Positions 13,192 through 26,527 of a stretch of DNA of 64,000 nucleotides are shown here, one piece after another. The position numbers and the translations under genes were made by a program. Each line of letters opens with the position of its first letter. The first letter of the stretch is position 1. Below the pieces are notes generated by a model that worked only from the letters and a program-made list of their open reading frames with translations, searched no databases and was not told the origin of the DNA. The stretch comes from Toxoplasma gondii ME49 (lineage: Eukaryota; Apicomplexa; Conoidasida; Eucoccidiorida; Sarcocystidae), in assembly GCF_000006565.2 (NCBI RefSeq), contig NC_031470.1, positions 1,490,954 to 1,554,953 of the forward strand, in the 5' to 3' direction.

Positions 13192-14366
13192 GGGAGGCAT
13201 CCACGGCTCTACAATCCGTTCTTCATCACATTCGGACGCATGAAACAAAGGCCCTTCGTGAAAGGTATGTATGCCAAAAAGACAAAAGCTTGCAGTGCTG
13301 TCAAGTGTCAATCTAATGCGCCTTGGATGCTCGTCTGTGCTTATTTCAATTAGTTGGTTTTCTTTTCGCTTTCGTATTCTCCCATCTACTGGCATCATTC
13401 CCACACTGTCAGGCTCTGCAAACCGGGCCGACACAGGCTAACGAACCTCAGATTGGGAAAAACGCAGGAGCACGCAGTGCAGATCTAAGTGTTGTCGTCT
13501 GATTTCCGCTCCAGATGCGTATATTTAGTTTAAAAACTATTTTTAACAGAAGCTGGCACGGTAATTCTCAGCATCATGCGCTCCCTCATGCCTTAACGAA
13601 TGAATGACCATGTGCAAGATGACGAGTTGAAATCCTAATAAACCCAGCCAAAGACGAACAAAAGGTGCTGCAACGCGTCTCGCAGAGCATTTTTGTCCAA
13701 CGTTTTTAACAAGCACAGACAAACACTCAGAAGAATGGCGGCGTCTCTTCTAAGACAGCAGGTGCTCGGGAGCCTCTACAACATCTGTAATAACTCGGGA
13801 TTCACTCTGAGTGTCTATGTGTCCCCTCAGGATTCATGCTTTTTTCGCCATGGCCACATACTACCCTCAGTTCCACCCGGGCTGAGTACGGACAGCAAAT
13901 GCGTTTCTAGTTGAGGTTTCTCGTGGAGCGTCCGGGGCGGTTAAGCAAACTGAGTTCCCACGCTCATTGCATCGGACGCGTGCGAGTAGGCAAACGACCG
14001 GAACGGACGAATGTGGAGATTTTTGACGATATCTGGACCGTAAGCTGTCGAAAAGATGCATCGAGGCGATGGTTCACCTCGCCGTGTGTGCCCGAACTGT
14101 GCAAGACTCTATCTAAGGCCTTTCAGCGCTGTGAGTTCGTTACTGTTACAAAGCCGTCTTCTAACTCCCCTGTCCTGAGATGAACACGAGTATGTGAGGC
14201 TCTGAACAGTGTGGCGAGATTAAAGGTTGTACCTTTATAGGGCAGACCACGCGTAAAGCGTTCAAGATCTGCGATGCGAACAAAGGTCGAGTAGGGTGAC
14301 AGGCGATGTTTATAAAACTCATGGTCTGAAACAGCTGGAGACGTTTCGTGTTTGTCACCAGAGACT
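13192..14366. other. convergent intergenic region
   Basis: This separates the predicted 3' ends of the large coiled-coil gene and RSPH3. It is AT-richer than its neighbours and has only short open frames without splice context. It should hold the 3' untranslated regions of both genes. I see no repeat or RNA gene. Confidence 0.5.
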
Positions 14367-17300
14367 TTATTCCTCCTCATCTTCATTTTCGTACTCGTCA
14401 AGGTCGCCTGCAGCTCGGTTTGCGTTCCTCTCTGCTTCCAGCTGCACGCAAATTACAGGCGACAATTCCACTGAAGTTGCTGCCTAAATCCCCGTCTCGT
14501 TTCTGCACCTGACATTCAGGAGTTTCTCGGTTTTAGCAAACGGTGCAGAGGAGGAGGATACCCTGCACAACGAAAACAACCGAAACTCCCCCTGATAGCA
14601 TACCACAAGCATCAGAGGTGCACAGTCCTGCGTAGTGAGTTTTTTGTCACAGAAAGCATCTACTAAGTGCCCGCGTACTTCAGAATAGGATATTCCTTGC
14701 TCTGACCTATTGGTTGATAACAAGAAAGGATAGTCTGCTCTACTGTGCGAGTCGCTAAACGAGAGATGACGGTGTGGAACAACAGCAGAAGCACGCGGAG
14801 TTATTGTCCTCCACTGACACCGTCTCACCAGTGCCTCCTCTTCTGCCCGACGTGCATCCTCTTCCGCCTCCTGTGCCAGTCTGGCAGCCTCGGCTGCCTC
14901 CCACTTTCGCACTTCCTCAAGGCTATCGGCTGCTTCCATCTCCGCTCTTTCGTCGCCTTCTCGCTTAATTCTAGCTCTCTGAAGGATGCGCAGAGCAAAC
15001 CAGATCTTTTCACAGGTTACTAGCAATGGTGCGGACAGTTGTCATGCCGCCCTTACCGCTGCCGCTGGTACGAGGCGCTATAAAGGTCATAGATACGTGT
15101 GGGCACAACTAGGGAGAATATCTGTTGTGATTGTCAGGCATGCAGAAAACGCTGGAGCCGATAAGGCCTCAGCAGGTCTGCGACGGCGATCTCTTTCCCG
15201 CTAAATGGCCGGAATGGATTCCTTCGCCAACGCAATCGGTTACTAACAATCTCATTCTTGACGCGAATTTGCTCCAGTCGAAGTCGTTGTTGTCGACCGT
15301 GCTTCTCCATCATCCTACGAGCCACAAAAAAGAATCAGAGAAATACTTTTGCCAGAGCAATATGTCTGTTAGGGAGCTCCATGAAAATCAGCACTGTCCC
15401 ACGAAAGCAGCTTCCAATTAGTGTCATGCTAGCATGGAGTTGTCTCCTCTTTTGAACACGGAAAAGGGACCAAGCGCTGGTCTCCTCCCGTCACACCCGC
15501 GACGCGACCTACGCGTCCTCAACCATCTTCTCTTGTTCTTCATGGTTTGAAAGCAGCCGCGCGCGCAGACAATCTGATTGATAAAACAACGCTCCACACA
15601 TTTCGCAACCCACGCTTGCACTCTTTGACTGCCGACACGTTGGGAACGCCGTCACGTGCGATGTTGCACGCGTTCTGCAGAATCCTTTCTAATTTGAAAG
15701 ATATAGTAAGGCTTTCCTAGCCGAATATATCATTTTAAAGATGCATATAACCGCCTCTAAACTCGTGGATATCAGGCTGACCTAACATGCGAACCCACGC
15801 CAGCGTCTGTTCACGAAATTAAATATGCCACCTTAAATCCAGCAGCGAGGTACCGGACTGTGGCGACAACCAAATGCTATGTGATTTGCAGTATTTGGTT
15901 CCGTACGCTCGTTTTTTCAGTTGAAGCGTCGTTATGTTGATACAGAGAAAAGAGCATGCTGGTGTCTTCAGAGACTTGTGAGCAGTCGATTCACATGGGC
16001 AGAAGGCACATCAGGGACCTTGATAATGGTAGATCCCACGAATGAACTTTTAATACACCACTACACATTACTTCAGGTTGTCCTATCTGTACCTGACACG
16101 ATGGTGCTGACACCGTCCTTCATGAAGGCGACCTGCAACGGAGCAGAGGATGGCAAAATCGCATCAAATTCATCCACGGGACTCGCTGGCATGTTTTATG
16201 ACGCAAATAAAAGCTGACACTAGACTTTGACACTAGGTAAACTCCGTATTTCAGACTTATCTTTCCGCAGGACGACAGGACCTGTTGTGCCGTTGAAAGC
16301 TGCTAGGCTGAACGCGCTGTGCTACGTCAGAAGTGATGCACACTGTCAAGTCTTTAGCAGATGTGCAGCCTCATAGTTTCCGTTACAGCCGACACCGTTA
16401 CATCTCTTCAAACGAAAGCCACCGTACCTCGTCAGTAGCTTGACGCATAAGTGACGGCCAGAAGAGAACCGAGACGGCACCCTGGTCACGGAAAGCGAAA
16501 CACACAATGCTAACACGTATCAGGAATATGCTGTTTTACAGTACACTGGTTGACCCAATATTGTTGGCAGCAGACTTCTTACTCTATCGCAAAACACGGG
16601 GACAAAGATAAGGAACGATTATGACTTATGTTAAGATGGAGGGTGCGAAAGAAGGCATACTAGGTTACGTTACTAAGGAAGTGCAGTTTCACCGTTACAC
16701 GGCAGATAGCCATAGGCGTGTGTGCTTACAACGTTCGGATGCATGAACAGGTTCGCGGACTCTGCCAGCTCACGAAGGGCCATCTGCGAGCACCCTCGCC
16801 TTTGAACGGCAGCAAAGTCCATCGCCAGCATCCTCCGATAAGTTGTAAGTTTGATTTCTTGCCAGGCTTGTGCCTGTGCCAGGCGTCGCTCCTGTTTGTA
16901 CGATGTTCATCACAGAACAGAGCTTCCGAAGGAACAAATGATCCTCCACAGGTGAAAGCAAGATAGACGAGCCGTGGAACAATGTTTATTCGAATAATTT
17001 GCACGACGTCACAGAAAGAATGGACACAAATTCACACCCCTGTGTTTACGACAGTGGATCTGGAGAAAAGGACACGCACCGTTTGGCGAATCCTTAGTGA
17101 TGACTGAAAGAAGAATGTTCGCATAACTGACAGGGCCACAGCCTACCCGGCGAACAGTCTCATGTATCCCTCAGAGTTGCCTGCAAAACCATTTTGCAAC
17201 TTTGGCATGCTGGTGTAGGGTATGTAATATAACCGCCAACTACATTGTAGGAAAACGGAAGAACGCTGCTCTGAGTGGTTCAATATTCTCGAAACGACCT

Positions 17301-18734
17301 GAAGAACCCCGTATTAAAAAGCAATCCGTGTGCTTGTGTACTGTTTCCTCTTGTCGTCGTTTCTCAGCCGCTTCGAGACGTTGCACTTCGATAAGTTCTA
17401 GCATACGAGCTCTGTCGAACTCATCTTGTTGCTTTTGTATCGCGGCCAGCTCTTCTTCTTCAAGAACCTAACATGCAAGAAGTGAAAGGGATTGAAAGAT
17501 CAGGCTGATCCATGCCGTAGGGCGGGAAGTTCCTCTTCAGGGGAGACCCATTAATTCCCCAGTTGCTGGGGAGGCTCCAAGCAGCAGCTCGTGGGAACCA
17601 AGTAACAATCTGCAACGTTGCCCGCAATACACCTTTGTCAGCATGTTGTCCAGTTAGGTACACAGTGATAAACACGTGTCCCGATGAATTTGTGGGAAGT
17701 ACTTTCGAAGAAGAATGGGACGTCGTCCGCAGCCGAAAGTTATACCCACTTTTCCGCGAGGGCCGCAAGAAAACGTATCAGAAGACTGATATGACGCCGA
17801 CAGGTGTTCGCCGGCACTTTGAATTCCACGCTGGTTTACCATCGAAGGAAGAGGAAGAAATACGACACGGGAGGGCACCGTCGGTGCTCGGCAAAGTCAA
17901 CGCACGAACCAGCTTACCTCAGTGATGCTTTGTTCCAACACCTTCCCGACGATGACCTCGAGGATCGGCACCACTTCTCTGCACGACAGAAAATGCGATC
18001 TGCTGGCCAATCATTATCGGAGTTACTGGTGCCATGGTCGTTAAGGACTGCTCCCGTTTGGGCTAGAAGAAAACAATATGATGACGAATGAGCGTGCAGA
18101 AGAGACCCGGATTATACTCATACGATGATGACGGGTGTTACACGTCTACCACACTTAATTGTGTGTCGTCATTACATCGTGCAGAGAAACACAGCTGAGA
18201 ATAGCCAACAAGCACCGGAGTTGCAGTACCGTATAACGACAAATAAGCAGTCGTTTACGGAGCCATATGACTGACCGGCACTCCCGCGCCGCCTCAATGT
18301 CCTTTTCACGGACACCTTTTCTCCAATACATGCAATTAAGTCTATCTGCTTATCTTCTGAAAAGGGAATGCGCATCCCAGAACGGATCAAAGCCCTCTAA
18401 GGAGTCTACCTTACTCCTCGAAGTCAAACAAGTCGCCATCTAGAATTTGCGTTGCCACATGGACTTCCTCTCGATGTGGCCTGAACATAGGCGTGGGAGG
18501 TTTGTCCATCCATGGCTCAGTCTGCGTCTCAGCCATAAACTCCCTTGCATGTTGCGTCAACTCAATCAGGTGTTCTTCTGTCTGAAGCTGAATGTGCTGC
18601 CGACCCGAAACGGGAGCAGGAGTAAGCAATCTTTCTGGTTTAAACGGGTCAGCAGTGGCTTCCTTAGCCTTTTGAAGGCGTCTCTTGATCCTCCGAGCCT
18701 CGGCACCGCCATGATTCAGCCGCGATAAAAAACT
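14367..18734 (-). CDS. RSPH3: radial spoke head protein 3 (axonemal, A-kinase-anchoring family); N-terminus unresolved
   Basis: RSPH3 forms the stalk scaffold of the radial spoke in motile 9+2 axonemes and in other organisms can anchor protein kinase A; in coccidia only microgametes carry flagella. Exons (minus strand, 5' to 3'): 18734-18415, 17978-17918, 17467-17342, 16891-16730, 16132-16093, 15628-15571, 15314-15248, 14978-14829, 14441-14367. All phases agree and give 352 residues after the first acceptor. Family landmarks in order: the TPAPVSGRQHI and LQTEEHLIEL segment, MDKPPTPMF, ATQILDGDLFDFE, VVPILEVIVGKVLEQ, EEEELAAIQKQQ and EVQRLEAAEKRR, which are the most conserved part of the family. 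A helical region (ERRLAQAQAW to LFMHP) corresponds to the family's dimerisation/anchoring helix region. The C-terminus is a long charged helix ending in acidic DEEE. The exons at 16132-16093, 15628-15571 and 15314-15248 are weaker, and the first exon with the start codon is not located. Confidence 0.85.
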
Positions 18735-21700
18735 CTGAAGGCATCCGGAATGAGACGCTGGAGCACAAGCACACTTTGCGCTGTACTCAGGAATATCCAA
18801 ATATGTACATGAGGAAATGCTTTAACTAGCTTCGACTTCAAGCAGAGGAATTTGTTCTCAACTCTGAGAATGTTGGCACTGTCAGGACGGATCTCGGCAA
18901 TTTCAGTATGGTGAGTGCGCTAGTGGATCGTTGCCCAAGGTGTTGCCAGGCACATAACACAAGTTCTCATCCACGGCGATGAACATGATATTATTCATCT
19001 TTAAGCATGGGACCTGTTTTACTTGAGAGAATTTTGGCCTGGTATCTCTCGATATCAACGAGGAGCCGTAGACGTGCTTGTCTGTCAGTAAGTTGGATAA
19101 AGCTGAGGTTGCCGACTCGCTGCAGAAATACAAGACAGAATTCCACCTGAGTTCTGGGAGCGGGTTCAAATATAGTGACACTCAGAATGGCATTCATGTT
19201 ATCAAATACACGCTGCTCAGAACCCCTTCTCAGAAAAGCCGCCGTCACCAGCTGCCGTGGCTGTCCAGAACGCAGGCCATTTGTTCGATCCAAACATAGC
19301 TGCCCCGACAACAACCATTAGGTGAATCGCATGTGATGGCGGTTCCCGTGTGGCAGTGTTGGATACGAGTGGTCGGACGAAGCCGTCATCAGATATATTT
19401 CCCCATCTGCTGAAGATAGCAGCCATTTACTAAGCAAAATTGATAAGGTGTCCTCGCGGTAATAACCCCGTTAATGGTGGCATGGTGGTATAACCTGCCG
19501 TAGGGCAACAGCGCTGGAACGGAATGGAGAGACTCTAGTGGAGTGCATTAATTTTCCTCTACGCGACAGAGGAAAACGAGTCTCCACTTCCTTCAGTCGT
19601 GCTTGTCCCTGAGACGCTCCATGGTTCCGGCAATAGAGGGGAAAGTGCACATGAGATGGTTACCTCCCGTTGACCTCGTTATCTCCAAACGCGCGGACCC
19701 GTTTGATGGACGGGGGTTGGTCGGCCTTGCTAGAGACCCCCCAAGGTCCTTTCCCCCTAGTCCCATACTGTGGTTGTCTGTACATGCTCTTTGCTGAGGA
19801 AAGCGACAAAACCGATATGGATTCAGGGAACTACCATCCATGCAAATGGAGACATCGTTTTTGTAGACAGGCACGACTGTGCAATCAGATGATTTCGCTT
19901 GGCATACAGACTTTTTTGGGCGTCTATCAAGACGTAGAATTGAAGGCGCATGAAAATCAAGCTTCTTGCTCTCGCCGTTCGCTGGTGCACGATTCAGCCA
20001 TGCCCTCGATGTCGATGCCCGCCAGTCAGTCCAGATAAATGATCCAGTCTGACGTCAGAGATAGTACACGAAATTGTATTGGGACAGACACGGTACACTT
20101 TCGTTGTATAATCATACGGAGACGATTCTGCTATACGTTGTAGCACACACGAAGGGAAAGACGTCATCACGGTTAAGCCACGCATTAATGAAATCAACAA
20201 GAATCATCGACAGCGTAAGAGGAAGAGCGCTGCAGAAAAAGTGAAATTACGTTTGCCGACAGCTGCCCTGAAGAGATGTTTTTCAACCGTTTGAGAATGG
20301 GCTCTGGGTGCTATCATTCAAAAGGGAAGGTAAATTGCCAATCTCGCCCACCGTTTTGTGTCCCCTCCTGGGGGCTGGACTGCCTGACATATATGCTTGC
20401 AGCTGAACAGTCATGGCAGTGTGGGAGTAACCGCTTCTAATATACACAGTGGGTGACAGTGAGTACAAACCAAACTTGCTTGGTATAAGAACAGCGCCAG
20501 AGAGACCGGCACATGGGGCTTTTTGGCGGGGCTGCGCGTGTGGGCCCGCAGGATATGAGTAGGGGGTGGCGGACGTAAACGGTAGGAGGTCACAGTTGAG
20601 TCCAGAATCGATTCCCCAATGCTGCCGTTTAGTGGCTGTTTCTCATTCACTCTTTGTGGCTGAGGTGGCAGTCTGATTCAATGCCTTAGAGTGAACTCAG
20701 GTCGTTTTGGTACGAGACGGTGCAGCGTACATCTGTGAGCTTAGTCCATTAGACACATTGTTTAAAAAGGAACGACATAGGAAGGAGACGGAAAACGATG
20801 CGGTTGACAAGGTGGTCAGCAGCGTCGAAAAACTTGAGCACTCTGGTGTCTCCCGCCTGCTTCCAGACGCCGGACCGAGAAGAGTGTGGCCCCGCACCAA
20901 GAGGGCCAGAACTTGTCCTTCGTCGACAAGAATGGAATACATCCTGTAAAGCGAAAGGAGGAACGATGCTTTACAATCCACCCTTAGACAGTTTATCGCA
21001 TAAATAGTGTGCATACTACGCCAGCGAAGCATTTCGTTTTGTTGGGCGCGTCCTGCTCCACATCCTTTCCAGCGAATAGTTTCGTGCTTGTCTATCCCAG
21101 ATGGGAGGCTACCAACAGTTAACGAAAGTTACAATTATTCCTCTTTTCACGACCGCGTTTTTGTTCATATCTTTCATCCGCCTTTCGCTGAGTGGGAGGT
21201 GCGAACGGGAATTCTGAACTGAGAGAACACCGTGCGGACGGAAGGCGTAACGGTCTCACACAAATCGATTGGTAGGGAGGAACTGAACCCCCGTATTTGT
21301 GCGACTACAATTGAATTCGGACTGTCTCCTATTGCCTTGACGAGCAATGATCACACAGCGTTGTACCTTATATTTTGCTTCGTCGAAGGGCAAACGTCGC
21401 AGCTTGCATTTTTTCAGCATAAGCCAGAAGATACAGCCGGTTCCTGGTGGGCTGTTCCATATCCAACCGCGAAATGCCACCACATGCCAGAGAGTTTCGA
21501 CATCTCGCATTGTTCCTCACCTCAGCCTTCGAACAGCAAAAGCTTGAACGTGTTTGCAACCTCCCTCTGGCACCTTTGAGAAAATTGCCGCCGGGTGACC
21601 GTGTTCCTAACAATGCGATCATTAACACCCACAAATCAGAAGCGATCGTTGCACCTGGATGTTTGTGTAGGCGTTGCTAGTGAAAAGAAAGTCTCTCGAC

Positions 21701-23855
21701 TACGATTTTAAGTGCCACGGGAGGCCTACATCCAACGTTATGAGACAGTTGTCAAGACCAAAATATATCACTAACGGTTTTGGAGTGATTGTTTTGACGT
21801 AGACCAAGCAAATTCCTCCTTCAGGAGAAGCCGATGCTGCGAAGCCGCCTCAGGACGTCCACTAGGACAGGTGCCACGAAAGTAAATGCGTATGCCGAGG
21901 CCCTTCACTTTTCTAGCCCGAAGCAACATCGTGTCGTCCATTTGAGGTCCTGGTACGCACGTGAGTTGAGATATCCCCACACATAACAAAATACGGCGCA
22001 TACAATGACAAGGAGTCCGTTTAGCACCCAGTGGCCTGCGCCGGGCCTAGTGTAGTGACATTGTCGTGTAGGATAAAACGCGCATGGTTACCATGATACA
22101 CTGCAGGCGATAAACCTTCTAACAGTCTCATAACGTCCGCGAAAATATTGTCTGGTTTGGCAGATACGTGTGGCACCCGCGGTATACACCTTGCCTACTG
22201 TCGGATGCTGAACTTGCGCAGGTGGGTTGTGAAGGAGAGACGCATGTCTCTGCCGGCGCTGCAAAAATTGTTGTTGTTAGAGGCCTCAAGTCTGCTGCTG
22301 AACAAAGAAAGTGAGCGACAAAAAGGCGACCAAGCGTTGCTTCCGAAATGTGATGACCATAACGTGCCTGGCTTATAGGCTTATTGTCAATATTCTATAG
22401 CCGGATACTATATCGACAAACACCCTACAGTGTGAATAATGCCAAGACCATGATGAGTGAAACAGCACTTCATTGTGATAGTTCCGAGACGTCAAACCGA
22501 CATCTCAAAGCGAGTGAATATACATCTGGTCGTCGCCAGCACCTGCGACTCTTTATGCTACTTGTTGAGGCAATGTTTTGTCGGCTTTCATCTCCGAGCC
22601 ACTGCCGGCGTGGGGCAAACATTTACCCGAGGCGTTGGCACAGATGTCGGAAGTTTCAGTTTCCAACATTGTTCGTTTTTTTTTGAATATGAGCTGGAAG
22701 CGATCCTCATGTTCCAGTATGAAACTGAAACAGCGGTCTGGCGTGGGCGGTGAGTTCGTCGAGAACAGGCAACACCCCCAGAATTCTGCAGCAGGCGTCT
22801 TGACCGCCGTCAATGTCGTTGCCTCTCCGCACGTGATACCTGAGATGCACTACTTCATTCAGTAACTCTTTTCTGCCCTATATATACGCCTGCACGCAGG
22901 AGACGTCAGCCCACAAGAGAGGGCGAGAGGCCTGGGGGAAAGTGAGCAGCAACGAGTCCGTGCAGGCGCAAAGCAGGGCATGGCATCCACAAGAGGGTAA
23001 GGCTTATCAGAACATCTCCCATGCAACTTTTCCACCGTGACCTTTTGAGTGGAAACTTTTATGAACCTACATAACGAGTGTGCATTCGGGATGCATACCA
23101 TATATCAACACGGTATCAATTATCTGGACGATGATGTACTGCAAAAGCAGTGCCCAGGTTGTAACGTCAGCACGAGTGCCCAAAGTGCGACAAACTCCAT
23201 AAGAACAACCAACCTACATGCGCGCATGCTGCCGCTGAACCGAAGGTCGATGCTGCGTTCGTGTGAGCTCAGTTGCGGAAAGAATGGATCTAGCAATCAG
23301 TGTGGCACATAATATACCTTGACAAACAATCGACGATGCATCCTGGGGAAGGGGGGAGGCAGAATACTCCTGCGCGAGTTACTGACGTTTCATCTCATGA
23401 TGTTTCGACGCGATGGGGTGACTTTCGGATACTCAACTATGTGTCGGCATGCTAGTAAGTGACGGCTTCACCCAGACGTGGTGCCGTGAATGTATATATC
23501 TGCAAATTTCTAGTGCAACAGAAGTGGCATATATCGGCGGGGTTCTCACATCAGACGGTTGACCTGCTCACCGTGGGTGGCTGAAGAAAATGTTAACAAT
23601 ACAAGAAACGTGTACGGAGAAAGGCTGCAATAGTAGCTGAGCCATCACAGTTCTGAGAATGAGTTCTTAGGCACCTGTCAAGGTGACAACACCCCTACAG
23701 AATAATTCACAGTGCACAGCTGGTCAGTGTGCACTGATTGAATCTCGAGATCTGCAATATGTCGAGAACATTCATGCATATTAGCGACTTGTCTGATACT
23801 GGAAAACTGTCGTCACAACGGAAAACATTACCGGACAAATCTTGTATGCCTGTAG
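18735..23855. other. 5.1 kb region without an assignable gene
   Basis: The region lies between the 5' side of RSPH3 and the first kinase exon I can support, so it should contain the missing first exons and promoters of both genes. Exon-like pieces with plausible borders: minus strand 18925-19005 (NNIM then GNT, possibly the RSPH3 N-terminal motif), minus 20800-20943 (acceptor ctttacag, then MYSILVDEGQVLALL), minus 21340-21420 (LRRLPFDEAKYK before a GTAC donor), minus 21780-21960 (MDDTMLLRARKVKGLG), and plus 22222-22311 between a cgcag acceptor and a GTGAGC donor. I could not join these in phase. Base composition is more AT-rich than in the flanking genes and no long repeat is seen. Confidence 0.35.
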
Positions 23856-26527
23856 TGTGACAACATGCTTGACGGGGGCTCGTGATCGAGGAGGAACTGA
23901 TGGAGAGGCGCTCGCCCTGTCTCCGACAGGAGCTGCTTCTTCAGCGTTTCTTCAGCAAGTGAGGCAGAAGCTCATGATACCTGCTTCGGAATTACGGCAG
24001 CATGCTCTGAAAAAGGAAACACGAGACGCAGGTGCATCGCCAAATGTAGCTCGGGATGTCGAAGCATGTTCAACAACAGCGGAGGGCAGCCCTGCATCTC
24101 GTGTGTCAGGCAAACGTCCGTACTCTTCTCGACAAGTAAGAGCTGCTTGTTACGTCAATACGAAGAACCCTTCGAGCAGTCGCGTATTTGGAAAACATGG
24201 CCCTGCCATGTCGAGTGACATTTTCCTGAGCACCGTTTTGGGTCACTTTCTCGACTGACGTGGTCGACACAAGCCAGCAACATCAAAATGATCTGATTCA
24301 AAATGGATGTAGATAACCCGATTTCCTAGTATGCTTTCACCGCGAAACCACTAACGAAGGGTAGGACGGATATTACATTGTACAGTTCCAGAGTACTTTT
24401 CCATATTGTTTTGTCTCAAGACATCCACCGTGACTGGGTCAAGGGTGACGGAATACCCGTCTGTCGTTGTGATCTCTGGATGCAGAGCATCCAGGATAGG
24501 CTTCCGCTCAAGGCCGACATGCTATTGCGCCCGACTATATCAACCATCCCTCTCTCCGCCACTACGCGAACGCCTCTCAGACCACAGGATGGCACAGATC
24601 GGCCATCTGCAAAAGAAGATCGAGTTGTTGCAGGCAGCGCTTGCAGTACTGTCGCTCTTCCTGACAATGTAGCAAGATCCGGTGGATTCTCAATAAGAAG
24701 TTCTTTTGCCGAAAATTTCCACCTCGGACCACAAATCGGCAAAGGAGCGTACGCTCCGGTTCATGTGGCGACACACAGGGTGAGCTCAGACACTTCTAGT
24801 TTCTGAAGATCCTGGCCAGCTCCTGTCGCACATCATGGCAACCGCCGTTTTGTTACAAGATGCTTCCGATGTAGCCGCCACTGTCGCAGGCGTGATTGTC
24901 TCCATTCGTCGCAACCGAAACTTGTACATTTCGACTTTTTATCTCTTTTATCACCGCGACATAATCTTCACAGTATGCTGAGTTTGGAGAGAGGAAGACT
25001 GGCGTCCTAGTCTATGTGCCAACCATGCCCACATGCCCCAGAAAAACGGCAATCCAGTAGCGGTGAAGATATACGAGGGTTTCCGGTCAATGAACAAGGA
25101 CAGGAAGGCGGTTATCGTCCGGGAAATTCGAGTTATGCGGAGGCTGTCTCACGAGTCGATTGTGAAATACGCGGGGATCTACAATGAGGCCAATGCCCTC
25201 TACGTCCTCATGCAGTTTCTGAACGGGGGATCTCTACACTCTCTCGTGAAGAACCATGAAAATGGCAAGCTCAGTGAGGAGACTGCCAGAAACCTATTCA
25301 AGCAGATCTGCAATGCTGTTAACCACATGCACGCCAGGAGCATTGTCCACCGTGATTTAAAGCTGGAGAATATTTTGCTCGACAGCTCAGGTAAGTGCCC
25401 CACTGATTTCTGCACATATGCAGTTGCCAGCATCAGTGCTTGCGGTGCCTTCGGGAGAAGCTATTCGCATCGTCGCTTTGCTGAACATTTAAAACATGTT
25501 CTCATGTTTCACTGCTGCATCCTGATCACTGCCTCCCTGGGAGCACGCTTGGGTACGTGAACAATTTTTCTCTGCTGCACCCCGCGGGAATTCTGTGAGT
25601 TCAGGCCGCATCAAAGTAATCGACTTCGGCTTCGCCTCCATTGTCAAAAACGATGCCCGCTGCCGTATGCGGTGTGGGACGCCCTCATATATGCCTCCGG
25701 AGATCCTGTTAAAGAAGGAATACGATGGGTTTGCAGCCGATATCTGGTCTCTCGGGGTTGTTCTTTATGCAATGCTCCACGGAGGGTATCCATTCAGAGG
25801 CAACGGCCTTAAGTGAGCAACACATCGCGTGACATTTGAGAGATACAGTAGTAGCAGAACACCAAGGGACTGTCAATGCCCACTTGGCCGCATGCTGTGT
25901 CCCTCGATAATCCGAGTTCGTTTTGAGCTGCCACAGAAAGACCACGAGCATCTCTTGCTTTGCGGCGCCATCATGCACTGAAGGTTGATATTGGCCGTTC
26001 TATTACCCGATGTACAAACCTAGAGGAATCCAGCAGAGGCAAGCGACAACTGGAACTGTGTTAGAACGCGTTCCAAAGTTCAATCTGGGGTGACTGAGAT
26101 GAATGCAAAGACAAACACCATGGAGAAGCTCCGCGATCCTGCTGTGCACCGATGTCAAATCAGTTAGAACGGATGATGTCGCTGAGGTGTTCTCTTTCTT
26201 CTCTGGCACCACATATTATCTCACAGAGAGCTTTACGCCAAGATTCTCCAAGGGGATTTTCCTCTGAGTGTTCATCTCTCCGACGCCGCCCAACAGCTCC
26301 TTTGTGGGATGCTCACGCTTCAACCTGTCGACCGTCTGACAATAGAGGAAATTCTCGCTCATCCCTGGTAGGCACTTTTTTTCTGACCATCCGCATCAGT
26401 TGCCTTCCAGTGGCTCGTAGCAAGATATACCAGCTGGAATTCAGGATTGCTTCCTTCTCACAGGTTCCGTCTAAGAGGTCGAATTCCATGTTGCGTTCAG
26501 GGTCACAGGACAGACAAGCTGAATTGA
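23856..26527 (+). CDS. serine/threonine protein kinase, CAMK-like; 5' end incomplete
   Basis: Exons: 23856-24135, 24588-24779, 25042-25390, 25605-25812, 26227-26367, 26464-26527, all GT-AG and in phase; 410 residues are covered. The first exon has no start codon after its acceptor, so more 5' coding sequence is expected. The kinase domain starts at about residue 137. Seen: glycine loop IGKGAYAPV, catalytic lysine in NPVAVKIYE, helix C glutamate in VREIRVMRRL, gatekeeper region YVLMQFLNGGSL, catalytic loop HRDLKLEN, metal-binding DFG in IDFGFAS, activation-segment end GTPSYMPPE, DIWSLGVVLYAML, and the final R of VDRLTIEEILAHPW. All catalytic residues are present, so an active enzyme is expected. 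HRDLKLEN with DFGFAS fits the CAMK/SNF1-like branch. The protein stops only 19 residues after HPW, leaving no C-terminal regulatory domain. The N-terminal extension is Ser/Ala-rich with no signal peptide visible. Confidence 0.9.
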
